A stretch of 64,000 nt of DNA from Phoronis australis. Lineage: Eukaryota > Phoronida > Phoronidae. The stretch spans positions 4,387-68,386 of the forward strand of contig NMRA01000688.1 in NCBI GenBank assembly GCA_002633005.1, in the 5' to 3' direction. The translations under genes were made by a program, and so were the position numbers. The notes below the pieces were generated by a model. That model saw nothing but the letters and a program-made list of their open reading frames with translations. It was not told where the DNA came from and did not search any database. Positions 30,001 through 34,585 of this stretch are shown here, piece after piece. Every line of letters begins with the position of its first letter. Position 1 is the stretch's first letter.

Positions 30001-30438
30001 CATCCTGTTGTGTCCATTCACCCTGTACGTGCTATATGGTATTCTAAATTTTATTCTTAAGTGTTTTTATAGATGAGATGAAAAACAATGCAATTGTGGT
30101 TACACTGGTCACAGACAAGATAAAAAATACTCTGGGTTTCATTTTCAATGAAATACATATAAAATAGATTTTTATTGCAAAACATCTTTATTAAAACATG
30201 TTCTCAGAAGATCAGAAGATGTTTTTTACACCTGACACCATATTTGTCAAAAATGAACAGAACACAATATACTAATTTTGTAAGTCTTAACTACACTTAA
30301 ATGATTAAATCCTCGTCAATGTGATTATTTTTGCAGACCGCTGAAGACATTGCCAAATATAGCCGGACACATGATACCCAGTATAGTTATTGGCTTCCTT
30401 GTATTGATCAGATAAACAACATTAGTAATTTGGGCTAA
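2854..30438 (+). CDS. IGHMBP2: IGHMBP2/SMUBP2-like SF1B helicase, whole spliced gene
   Basis: The gene is spread over at least 14 exons (listed separately) that join in frame through GT-AG introns, giving about 770 residues, or about 803 if the weak exon at 30337 is real. The order is an N-terminal SF1B region with the GVCLLKL and VAFDES motifs, helicase core 1A and 2A with all motifs (Walker A GPPGTGKT at about residues 240-247, [38 protein letters not shown]), a basic linker, and an R3H half. IGHMBP2 is an ATP-dependent 5'-3' RNA/DNA helicase associated with ribosomes and tRNA factors; its loss causes motor neuron disease in mammals. Compared with human, the N terminus is about 30 residues longer and no AN1 zinc finger was found. 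Orthology to IGHMBP2, rather than UPF1 or SETX, rests on close identity across every exon and the presence of R3H. The gene converges on the minus-strand TLR at 31841. Confidence 0.93.
3594..3757 (+). CDS. IGHMBP2: IGHMBP2 exon 2 (residues 55-110)
   Basis: The acceptor is TTTTTTCCTAG. The exon encodes [20 protein letters not shown], then [12 protein letters not shown], close to human KELQSRGVCLLKL and GLYGR. It belongs to domain 1B at the start of the helicase. The donor GTAG follows ACACCAG. Confidence 0.92.
4292..4487 (+). CDS. IGHMBP2: IGHMBP2 exon 3 (residues 110-175)
   Basis: The exon begins GDIVGLC (human GDIVGLY) and contains [15 protein letters not shown] and [17 protein letters not shown], matching the 1B stalk region of IGHMBP2. 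The acceptor is TTTTAG and the donor GTGCGA. Confidence 0.93.
4742..4829. repeat. Tandem duplication, 2 x 44 bp
   Basis: Two identical 44-bp units beginning CTCCCCCTGTTGGGTAAATA lie in the intron between exons 3 and 4. Confidence 0.9.
5326..5429 (+). CDS. IGHMBP2: IGHMBP2 exon 4 (residues 175-210)
   Basis: Encodes [20 protein letters not shown], then [10 protein letters not shown], aligned with human [29 protein letters not shown]. The acceptor is AACAG and the donor GTAACT. It was too short to stand out as an ORF and was found by following the reading frame. Confidence 0.9.
5430..7061. other. Intron 4, no element recognised
   Basis: The frames seen here, such as one at 6303-6536, match no family and do not splice in frame with exons 4 and 5. 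Confidence 0.5.
7062..7222 (+). CDS. IGHMBP2: IGHMBP2 exon 5, Walker A (residues 210-263)
   Basis: Contains the Q-motif-like LDESQKDAV and the ATP-binding P-loop [19 protein letters not shown], nearly identical to human. The Walker A Lys is about residue 246. The acceptor is ATTGCAG, the donor GTACAG, and the exon ends in phase 0. Confidence 0.95.
7583..7783 (+). CDS. IGHMBP2: IGHMBP2 exon 6, motif Ia (residues 264-330)
   Basis: Encodes [20 protein letters not shown] and [20 protein letters not shown], matching motif Ia and the following helix in human. It has 67 whole codons (phase 0 on both sides) with an ATCACAG acceptor and a GTAGGT donor. Confidence 0.95.
7801..7863. repeat. Short tandem repeat, 3 x 21 bp
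   Basis: Three exact units of ATAATTGGAAGCCACTCATT plus T begin 17 bp after the exon 6 donor. Confidence 0.95.
7925..9108. mobile_element. Fold-back P/THAP-like DNA transposon (1.18 kb)
   Basis: The element starts AAAGGCGAAGGCAACC and ends with its near-complement. The two arms (about 7925-8220 and 8840-9108) are inverted copies at roughly 85-90% identity by eye, so the terminal inverted repeats reach about 270-290 bp and run into the start of a THAP-domain reading frame on both sides. The centre holds the rest of a broken THAP gene. No target-site duplication was seen. It lies in intron 6 of the helicase gene. The THAP content suggests the P superfamily, and the element cannot be autonomous. 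Confidence 0.8.
8302..8854 (-). pseudogene. Broken THAP-domain gene in the fold-back element
   Basis: From the ATG at 8854 the frame reads [13 protein letters not shown], then [10 protein letters not shown], giving the first two zinc-ligand cysteines and the FP box of a THAP domain. The later part, [12 protein letters not shown] and [13 protein letters not shown], is in another frame, with the Trp-to-Cys middle missing. An internal deletion plus frameshift therefore breaks the domain. A Ser/Pro-rich tail follows to 8302. THAP domains bind DNA and are the recognition domain of P-type transposases; no transposase core is present. Confidence 0.7.
9511..9681. repeat. Minisatellite, 3 x 57 bp
   Basis: Three 57-bp units starting GAGACTGAGGCTATGAGGTA differ at a few bases. 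The unit is a multiple of 3, so an open frame on the minus strand repeats [17 protein letters not shown], but nothing suggests it is translated. Confidence 0.93.
10307..10531 (+). CDS. IGHMBP2: IGHMBP2 exon 7, motif II (residues 331-405)
   Basis: A charged helical stretch ([17 protein letters not shown]) is followed by [20 protein letters not shown], the Walker B/motif II box. It reads DECSQ where human has DECAQ. The exon is 75 whole codons, with a TCACAG acceptor and GTAAAT donor. Confidence 0.95.
10634..10825. repeat. Tandem repeat of about 51 bp with 31-bp subunit
   Basis: About four units of TGAATGACAGCTAACTGCTG followed by AAGTACTTTG and a GGGCAGTTTAGTTTG block. One unit lacks the second block. 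Intron 7. Confidence 0.9.
11079..11271 (-). mobile_element. tRNA-derived SINE
   Basis: On the minus strand an A-box-like TTAGCAGTGTGGCC (about 11255-11268) is followed about 45 bp later by a perfect RNA polymerase III B box, GGTTCAAGTCC (11205-11215), giving tRNA-like spacing. A body and AT-rich tail follow. The 9-bp CTAGCTCTT occurs at both ends (about 11070 and 11272) and is probably the target-site duplication. Located in intron 7. Confidence 0.7.
11342..11439 (+). CDS. IGHMBP2: IGHMBP2 exon 8, motif III (residues 406-438)
   Basis: A short exon encoding [20 protein letters not shown], then [12 protein letters not shown]. The motif III signature GDHxQLPP is intact. The acceptor is ATCTCAG and the donor a consensus GTAAGT. 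Confidence 0.94.
11968..12150 (+). CDS. IGHMBP2: IGHMBP2 exon 9, motif IV (residues 438-499)
   Basis: Encodes [20 protein letters not shown], then [20 protein letters not shown], matching human motif IV (QYRMH). The acceptor is TTTCAG and the donor GTATGT. The joins to both neighbours keep the frame. Confidence 0.94.
13220..13266. repeat. Tandem duplication, 2 x 23 bp, GC-rich
   Basis: Two copies of TGTGGAGAGGTAGGCCCGGG plus CCA. Confidence 0.9.
13774..13813. repeat. Perfect 18-bp hairpin with 4-nt loop
   Basis: GTTATGTCACCCCAACAA is followed by TGCC and then its exact reverse complement. It stands alone in intron 9 with no flanking array. Confidence 0.95.
13935..14148 (+). CDS. IGHMBP2: IGHMBP2 exon 10 (residues 499-570)
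   Basis: Contains [20 protein letters not shown] and [10 protein letters not shown], matching human GVPLLLVDTAGCGLFELE and IAVVSPYNLQ in RecA-like domain 2A. The acceptor is GTTACAG, the donor GTGGAG, and the exon ends in phase 0. Confidence 0.95.
15072..15195 (+). CDS. IGHMBP2: IGHMBP2 exon 11, motif V (residues 571-612)
   Basis: Encodes [20 protein letters not shown], then [19 protein letters not shown]. Motif V ([11 protein letters not shown]) is perfect. The acceptor is CACCAG and the donor GTAAGT. It is followed by the largest intron, 7 kb filled with tandem-repeat elements. Confidence 0.95.
15249..17332 (+). mobile_element. HINE/pearl-type tandem-repeat element, copy 1
   Basis: The 5' end is TTATGCACCCACATATTTAT followed by ATGTGGACGC, and a second 5'-end-like start lies at 15907. 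The body is a tandem array of related monomers (about 145-170 bp) of three types that alternate. They can be recognised by GTGCCCCCTAGTGGCAATTT, GCGCCACCTAGTGGCCATTT and GGCGCCTCCTAGTGGCAGTT. No transposase or Rep/helicase frame is present, so it is non-autonomous. It fills the intron after exon 11. Confidence 0.75.
17567..17584 (-). promoter_or_regulatory. CTCF-core-like motif in a repeat monomer (type A)
   Basis: The minus strand reads TTGCCACTAGGGGGCACA, which agrees with the core CCASYAGRKGGCRS at every position. The same sequence recurs in most type A monomers of this family. Binding is inferred only from the match. Confidence 0.5.
17713..17729 (-). promoter_or_regulatory. CTCF-core-like motif in a repeat monomer (type B)
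   Basis: The minus strand reads TGGCCACTAGGTGGCGC, fitting YGRCCASYAGRKGGCRS throughout. It lies 146 bp from the previous motif and points the same way. Confidence 0.5.
17873..17890 (-). promoter_or_regulatory. CTCF-core-like motif in a repeat monomer (type C)
   Basis: The minus strand reads CTGCCACTAGGAGGCGCC, with one departure from the core (A where K is expected). It lies 160 bp from the type B motif, in the same orientation. Confidence 0.4.
18394..18839. other. Non-monomer insert between HINE pieces
   Basis: This stretch contains several TTTCCGCG-type blocks and ends GGTCATTCCAAGCCCTGG. The inverse of that end (GGCTTGGAATTTTCCGCGG) lies at 17334, just before copy 2. The two could be ends of one insertion of about 1.5 kb that carries copy 2, but this is uncertain. 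Confidence 0.35.
18840..19082 (+). mobile_element. HINE/pearl-type element, 3' fragment
   Basis: One to two degenerate monomers lead into a 3' end GTGGGCGCATTTCAACGCTC and TGCGTTGCTCTTGTTT with the terminal hairpin. The 5' part is missing. Confidence 0.75.
19083..19676 (+). mobile_element. HINE/pearl-type element, second 3' fragment
   Basis: Several monomers are followed by a diverged 3' end (GTGGGCGCATTTCAATGCTC, then CGCATTTCTCTTGTT) whose hairpin is decayed. It abuts the previous fragment. Confidence 0.7.
20160..20400 (+). mobile_element. HINE/pearl-type element, diverged 5' fragment
   Basis: A decayed 5' end (TATGCCCATGTACACGTG with CGTCATCTCTGTGTGGGCA) is followed by one monomer (TGTGCCCCCTAGTGACAATT). 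Confidence 0.55.
20401..22183. other. Rest of intron 11, nothing recognised
   Basis: AT-rich DNA without a gene or a repeat that I can identify. Confidence 0.5.
22184..22360 (+). CDS. IGHMBP2: IGHMBP2 exon 12, motif VI (residues 612-671)
   Basis: Begins [20 protein letters not shown], then RHLAVIGD, carrying motif VI with its arginine finger. It ends [20 protein letters not shown], like human [20 protein letters not shown]. The acceptor is GATTGTAG and the donor GTAAGT. Confidence 0.95.
22361..23636. other. Intron 12, 5' part, nothing recognised
   Basis: AT-rich, with only short meaningless frames. Confidence 0.5.
23637..23957. repeat. Minisatellite, about 18 copies of 18 bp
   Basis: The unit GAATAGTTGTATTCACCT varies mainly in its last bases (CCTG, CCTC, CGGC, CCGC). 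Because 18 is a multiple of 3, long frames exist on both strands, but they are by-products. Confidence 0.95.
24535..24535. other. Single N, likely assembly join
   Basis: An isolated ambiguous base lies directly before sequence that repeats 18174-18230. The other N in this window (59294) marks an unmerged contig overlap, so this one may also be a join. Confidence 0.6.
24537..24824 (+). mobile_element. HINE/pearl-type element, 3' flank copy
   Basis: Begins CTGTGCTAATCTCGTATGTT like 18175 and ends with the same 3' terminus (GGGCGCATTTCAACGCTCTG, CGTTGCTCTTGTTT). Relative to 18174-18393 it has an extra block of about 60 bp at 24595-24656. Confidence 0.8.
24883..25054 (+). CDS. IGHMBP2: IGHMBP2 exon 13, basic linker (residues 671-728)
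   Basis: This exon joins in frame after exon 12 and encodes a Lys/Arg-rich low-complexity stretch ([20 protein letters not shown]) where vertebrate proteins have a divergent linker between helicase and R3H. Support comes from frame continuity, an ACAG acceptor and a GTGAGA donor, not from sequence identity. It starts 59 bp after a repeat-element end. Confidence 0.75.
25298..25498 (+). pseudogene. THAP-domain fragment in intron 13
   Basis: The frame contains [20 protein letters not shown] followed by [11 protein letters not shown], which resembles the THAP region from its second Cys through the F-x-x-P box to the invariant Trp. The frame stops right after, before the C-x2-H ligands, so it is a partial relic. 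No inverted repeats were found around it. Confidence 0.5.
25500..26085. other. Intron 13 stretch, nothing recognised
   Basis: No feature seen beyond short frames. Confidence 0.45.
26090..27241 (+). mobile_element. HINE/pearl-type element, 5'-truncated
   Basis: About seven monomers (for example GCGCCACCTACTAGTGGCCA at 26101 and CCACCTAGTGGCAATTTTAT at 26396) lead to a 3' end GACGCATTTCAACGCTCTAA, GTTGCTCTTGTTTT. The 5' inverted motif is missing. Confidence 0.78.
27242..28043. other. Intron 13, 3' part, nothing recognised
   Basis: AT-rich DNA with no gene or repeat recognised. Confidence 0.45.
28044..28475. repeat. Polypyrimidine minisatellite
   Basis: A C/T-rich + strand with irregular units, each holding a CACCTGTAGGTTT block (near 28131, 28184, 28229, 28326 and 28371). 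It ends about 60 bp before the exon 14 acceptor. Confidence 0.8.
28535..28661 (+). CDS. IGHMBP2: IGHMBP2 exon 14, first half of R3H (residues 728-770)
   Basis: Encodes [20 protein letters not shown], then [17 protein letters not shown]. This aligns with human [20 protein letters not shown] and NSHDRLRVHQ, and the R-x3-H signature is RFFVH. R3H binds single-stranded nucleic acid, and in IGHMBP2 it recognises 5'-phosphorylated ends. The acceptor is TTTCTAG and the donor GTAGGT, phase 0. Confidence 0.88.
28662..30336. other. Region after exon 14, nothing recognised
   Basis: I searched this stretch for the second half of R3H and for the AN1 Cys/His pattern and found neither. Confidence 0.45.
30337..30438 (+). 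CDS. IGHMBP2: Candidate terminal exon of IGHMBP2 (weak)
   Basis: A phase-0 frame follows a good acceptor (ATTTTTGCAG) and reads [20 protein letters not shown] before ending in TAA 34 codons in. The TAED start could replace the IAEE of the R3H second half. The rest does not resemble R3H or AN1, so this may be a decayed or lineage-specific end, or not an exon at all. Confidence 0.3.
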   Translation, partial: TAEDIAKYSRTHDTQYSYWLPCIDQINNISNLG

Positions 30439-30555
30439 ACCTCTTTTGAATTAGGTTTTGTCTATCAGCCAAAGATTCCTTACTCCAGCATCTGTGGTGA
30501 AAGGGTCAGTAAGAGAAGGGCTAATTGTTTTCCCACTGAAAACAGCATAACTGAT

Positions 30556-30957
30556 GTTGATTTTTAGACAAGTTTGACTACTGTGGCAAATTGGCATTTT
30601 TTTGCCTTTGCAGCTGCATCCCCTAAACCCTTAAACGACTTGTAGATTATTTTTGTGAAATTTTTCCATGGTATTCCTATGAATGTGGCAACAGATGGTG
30701 ACTTATTTTAGATGTATCTGACTACCACTGTGTCTCGTAGTTCTATGTTTTACATTTGCTGCTGTATCTTCAAGTTGCCGGATTTTCATGAAATTTTGCA
30801 AATAGGTAACTATAAAAGAGGTGACGAGGCTTTACCATTTTTGGATGAGTTCGACTTGTTCTGTACCACATAGTGGCTTTCTTTAAGACTAATAAACATC
30901 CTTAGAAGTGTACCATGTGAGGTGCAGTGGCATGTTTCGACTCTGCATTTCTCTTGT
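30556..30957 (+). mobile_element. HINE/pearl-type element, old 3' remnant
   Basis: Two or three strongly diverged monomers and a decayed 3' end (CATGTTTCGACTCTGCATTT, then CTCTTGTAC). It is clearly older than the other copies. Confidence 0.55.
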
Positions 30958-31840
30958 ACATTAATTAGCCAGCTAAATGAGGTGAAATTCAGCTTTAACA
31001 TATTGTTATATTCATCAGATATCGTTGCATTTTATAGGTGTCTTGGCATGCAAGTTATTGTCGCAAAATAGTTGCAGGTGCGCGCCCAACTTTGTACAAA
31101 TTCTAATTGACCAAAAATGTAGAAGGGTGAGCTCATCTCCGTGTTTCAATCTCTTTTTGGTCTACAGACCGGGTAGTTCTTGAAGCTGATTGGTCTGATG
31201 TCTCCATAAATTGACCCAGTTAAATACGAAGATATTGGTTCACTTGCCACAGGTGAAAAAAACATAGTCTTTGAAAATGTGAGATGGAGCCAGCAACTTG
31301 CATCTTTTATCTTGGAGATATAAAATGATTAAAGCTGCATTTCGGTCTGTTTAGCTGTACAAGTGTTAAATTTTTAACCATAGCATTTTAATGTTTAAAG
31401 AACTTATTTTGTCACTTTTGTTCGATCCTGAGTTGCTGCTGAATTAGCCAGCGAGCTCAAGTCACAGATAGTTTTAGTGTTGTCCACTCACAGTAAACAA
31501 TGAAGCGATTTCTTGAGTCGCTTATGGTTTCAATGTTCTTGTTGGTAACAGAAAAAGGATTCTATATTTTGAGACAGATTTTGTTGGAGTGAAAAGCCTC
31601 ATTTGATTTTTGTTGTTTTTAGCCAGTTGAACAGCGAAATGCAACTTTAATTTGTAACAGTCGATTTATTATGAAGACACCAATGCTTGGTTTTCGCTAT
31701 AACATTGTGTAGTTGAGGCTGCAATCACCTGTTGTTTGATCTGGCAGTGAACATATTGAGTGAACATGGTTAAACCTTCAAGCACTAAACACAAGTAGAT
31801 GAACGAGTATGTGCAGCATACTCTTGTCTCGATTGCCATG
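30958..31840. other. Spacer between the helicase gene and TLR-a, nothing recognised
   Basis: This DNA lies between two convergent genes and probably holds the 3' UTRs of one or both. No coding exon was recognised. Confidence 0.45.
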
Positions 31841-34573
31841 TTATGTTAGGAGTGGAGTTTGAGAGCCTACTGGGACAGTCTGCTTCTGTTCCAGCAGAGC
31901 TAGTTTTAGTTTCTTCCAGAACTGGTCTCTTTCACGCACACCGTCACCATCACCACTCGGCCATTCTATATATGTTACGTGTCTCATGAAACATTTCAAT
32001 TTGGACTTGAGTTGCTTCTTTGGGATTTTCTCCAACATCACCATGACGATGAACTGTCGCTTGACCTTGAGCAATTTCATTAGTGCCATCTCCAATTCAA
32101 ACCCTCCCCATTCACTGTTCAGGAACTTGTTGGTCATGACAAAGATGACACTGTGGCTGTCGTTCATACTGTTTACAATGTTTTCTCTGATCAACTCTCC
32201 AGCACAGAAATCACGATGGTGGATGCACAGTTTCAATTGACAATCTTGTCCTTCTTCCAACTCTGGCATTAAACGATTTTTCACCCAAGATAAATCGTCG
32301 ATGTTGTAACATACCATGGCATCGTAGACGCTATTTCCACTGGCCATTTTATTTCTGAATTTGTACTTGAAGTAGTACCAGTACTTTATGTCCAACCTGT
32401 AGTGTGCCAGAACAAGTACAGGGGTAATCAAAAGTACAAGACCAATTGAAGCCAGTGCTATAACCACGTTGGTGTGTCCATCACACTTCATCCAAGGCAG
32501 TTGAAAGTTTCCTATTGATATACTTTGTAGATTAGCCGGGTGGCTGCAATTGTCTAACTGTATAGAAATGTGAGTATTTTGGATCCAGTCTCGGAACAGT
32601 CTTAGCTGACAATTGCAATCAAATTTATTCCGTTGGAGGAAAATATTTTTCAGGTTTTGAAGTCCTTTAAAGTTAGATGGGTCAATAAAATTGATCAGAT
32701 TGTCACTGAGGTATAGATCTTGCAAAAGAACGAGACTGGAGAATACGTCTTGTTCTATTTTCTGCAGACTGTTGCTTGTCAAGTCTATGGTCTTTAGCTT
32801 GGACATATTGGCAAATGTTTTCTCGTCCAAATTAGTTATCTTATTGCTTGACAAGTTTAATGTGATGAGACTGGGCATTTGGATTCTTCGCAAAGGTTCT
32901 TCTTCCAGTGAATTAAAACCATTGTCAGCAGCATTAAAATGTTTCAAAATTTGAAATGGAACATGTCCCTTGAACTGTGCTATTATCTTCAGCCTTTCAA
33001 CACAAGGCGGGCAGTTGGCGATCTCCATTACTTCAATATGCTTGCCTGGAATTAGCTTGAGGCAGTTCAGTGTGTAACCCATACACATCATGTGGTTGGC
33101 AACGAAACTCTCCAAACCAGATACGGTCACACTCAGCTCATTCACTGTGCTGTCAGATATGTCCAGGTTCTTCAGTTTTTCATTGTTAAATATTGCGTAG
33201 TTACCGTTGGGCCACTTGCCCATACCATTCAGTTTTAGGGTGTTTAGGGCAGGAAGTTTTCTTGCTGTTCTCAAAACGTTTTCCAAGGAGCGAGAATCAT
33301 AAAAGTGACTCCCTGTGAGAATCAGTGTGCCAAGTTTGCGCAGATCATCAAAGGCGTGTTCATTCACAAAACCTATGTAGCAATAAGACACGTCAAGCTC
33401 CTCCAGATTTGTTAATTCATTAAGAGCGTTCTGTGACATTCCACTGATACGTCCCTGCGTTACTGCAAACTTGTTGAGCGATGTCACTCGCAAGTAATTG
33501 AAATCATCTGCAGTTAAATTGACGTTGTGCCCAATGAGATTTAGTTCCTTTGTGGTTGTTTTTGACAGTTCTCGGAACAATGTCTTGAAGAAATCGGCCT
33601 GATACTCAACATTTTTTTGCAGTAGGCGTCCAATTGTAATTTCTTGTATGGTCGTGTTCGTTTCTACAAAATGGTCAAATGCAGTTTTCTCTATTCTAAG
33701 AATATAGTTATCACTGATGTCAAGACTTAAAACTTTCATGTTATACTCATTAAAATCCTTTGAAGCTAATTCATAAAGAAGATTGTTCTGTAAGTTAATG
33801 GTAACATTGTTTGTTGGCAAACATCCTTGACCAATACTTAAAGACCTGATTTTATTATTGGAGAGATTTAACAGTCTCAGGTTTGATAACGGTAATAAAC
33901 AGGGCATCACTTTCCAGTCATTGTTAGTGAAATCTACACTGTGAAGATTTGGTATAGAAGCGTCTGCATGGATCATTATGGACCCTCGGTCCAGTCTGTA
34001 GGTGCTCAGTGTGAGATGCTGGAGCTCGGGCAAGTGGCTTAATATCTTGCTGACATCTATGTGCTGTAAGTATTCATACTCCGTGCGGACATTTTTCGTG
34101 TGCGGGAAGATTCGAAGTGATTTCAGTTGTGGGAGGGATTCAAATGTTGTTGGGCAGACTTTGATTAGAACATGCTCTTGTTGAGAAGGTGTGAAATTGA
34201 GTGTCAGCTCTTGTAGATTGGACAGGCTGTCAAACACAGAGCCTTGTATGTTGCGACTGACATCACATAAGTTCAAAGACAGAATTCGGAGTTCTGCAAA
34301 TCGACTTAAGCCATTTTGATTGAGTTGCTCAAGCTTGCAGCTGTCAGTCAGTGTCAGTGAAATGATGCTCTTTGGCAGTGATGTTACCATGGCGTCATAA
34401 GATGGAAACATTTGACTGTATGATTCAGCTTCGTTAAAGCTATAACTTGCTGTGCATCTGGTCAGGCACTGGGTTGAATTGTTCACTGATGCATACACTT
34501 GGCTTTGTGACATAATAACAACTATTACTAGCTGTAGGAGACTACACCTTACCATTGGCACTCCAACTGTCAT
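31841..34573 (-). CDS. Toll-like receptor, TLR-a (910 aa, intronless CDS)
   Basis: An N-terminal signal peptide (LLQLVIVVIMSQSQVYA) leads into an extracellular LRR array with LxxLxLxxN repeats. One LRRCT follows (NKFDCNCQLRLFRDW and later Cys), then a transmembrane helix at about residues 703-723, and a cytoplasmic TIR domain from about residue 750. TIR boxes 1 (YDAMVCYN), 2 (LCIHHRDFCAG) and 3 (FWKK) are present. It is a pattern-recognition receptor with unknown ligand. A single LRRCT next to the membrane makes it the vertebrate-like single-cysteine-cluster type. The BB-loop residue is Ala 791 (codon 32201-32203) where most TLRs have Pro. It is the most diverged of the three. The Met at residue 7 could also be the start. 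A putative 3' splice site (TATATTCTAG) lies 12 nt upstream of the ATG. Confidence 0.95.
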   Translation of the reverse strand: MTVGVPMVRCSLLQLVIVVIMSQSQVYASVNNSTQCLTRCTASYSFNEAESYSQMFPSYDAMVTSLPKSIISLTLTDSCKLEQLNQNGLSRFAELRILSLNLCDVSRNIQGSVFDSLSNLQELTLNFTPSQQEHVLIKVCPTTFESLPQLKSLRIFPHTKNVRTEYEYLQHIDVSKILSHLPELQHLTLSTYRLDRGSIMIHADASIPNLHSVDFTNNDWKVMPCLLPLSNLRLLNLSNNKIRSLSIGQGCLPTNNVTINLQNNLLYELASKDFNEYNMKVLSLDISDNYILRIEKTAFDHFVETNTTIQEITIGRLLQKNVEYQADFFKTLFRELSKTTTKELNLIGHNVNLTADDFNYLRVTSLNKFAVTQGRISGMSQNALNELTNLEELDVSYCYIGFVNEHAFDDLRKLGTLILTGSHFYDSRSLENVLRTARKLPALNTLKLNGMGKWPNGNYAIFNNEKLKNLDISDSTVNELSVTVSGLESFVANHMMCMGYTLNCLKLIPGKHIEVMEIANCPPCVERLKIIAQFKGHVPFQILKHFNAADNGFNSLEEEPLRRIQMPSLITLNLSSNKITNLDEKTFANMSKLKTIDLTSNSLQKIEQDVFSSLVLLQDLYLSDNLINFIDPSNFKGLQNLKNIFLQRNKFDCNCQLRLFRDWIQNTHISIQLDNCSHPANLQSISIGNFQLPWMKCDGHTNVVIALASIGLVLLITPVLVLAHYRLDIKYWYYFKYKFRNKMASGNSVYDAMVCYNIDDLSWVKNRLMPELEEGQDCQLKLCIHHRDFCAGELIRENIVNSMNDSHSVIFVMTNKFLNSEWGGFELEMALMKLLKVKRQFIVMVMLEKIPKKQLKSKLKCFMRHVTYIEWPSGDGDGVRERDQFWKKLKLALLEQKQTVPVGSQTPLLT

Positions 34574-34585
34574 ATGTGTTGTTGC
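34574..34585 (-). other. Putative 5' UTR exon end and splice acceptor of TLR-a
   Basis: On the minus strand TGTGTATATTCTAG precedes a 12-nt leader and the ATG. All three TLR genes have a comparable acceptor close to the ATG, suggesting a 5' UTR intron. Confidence 0.5.
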
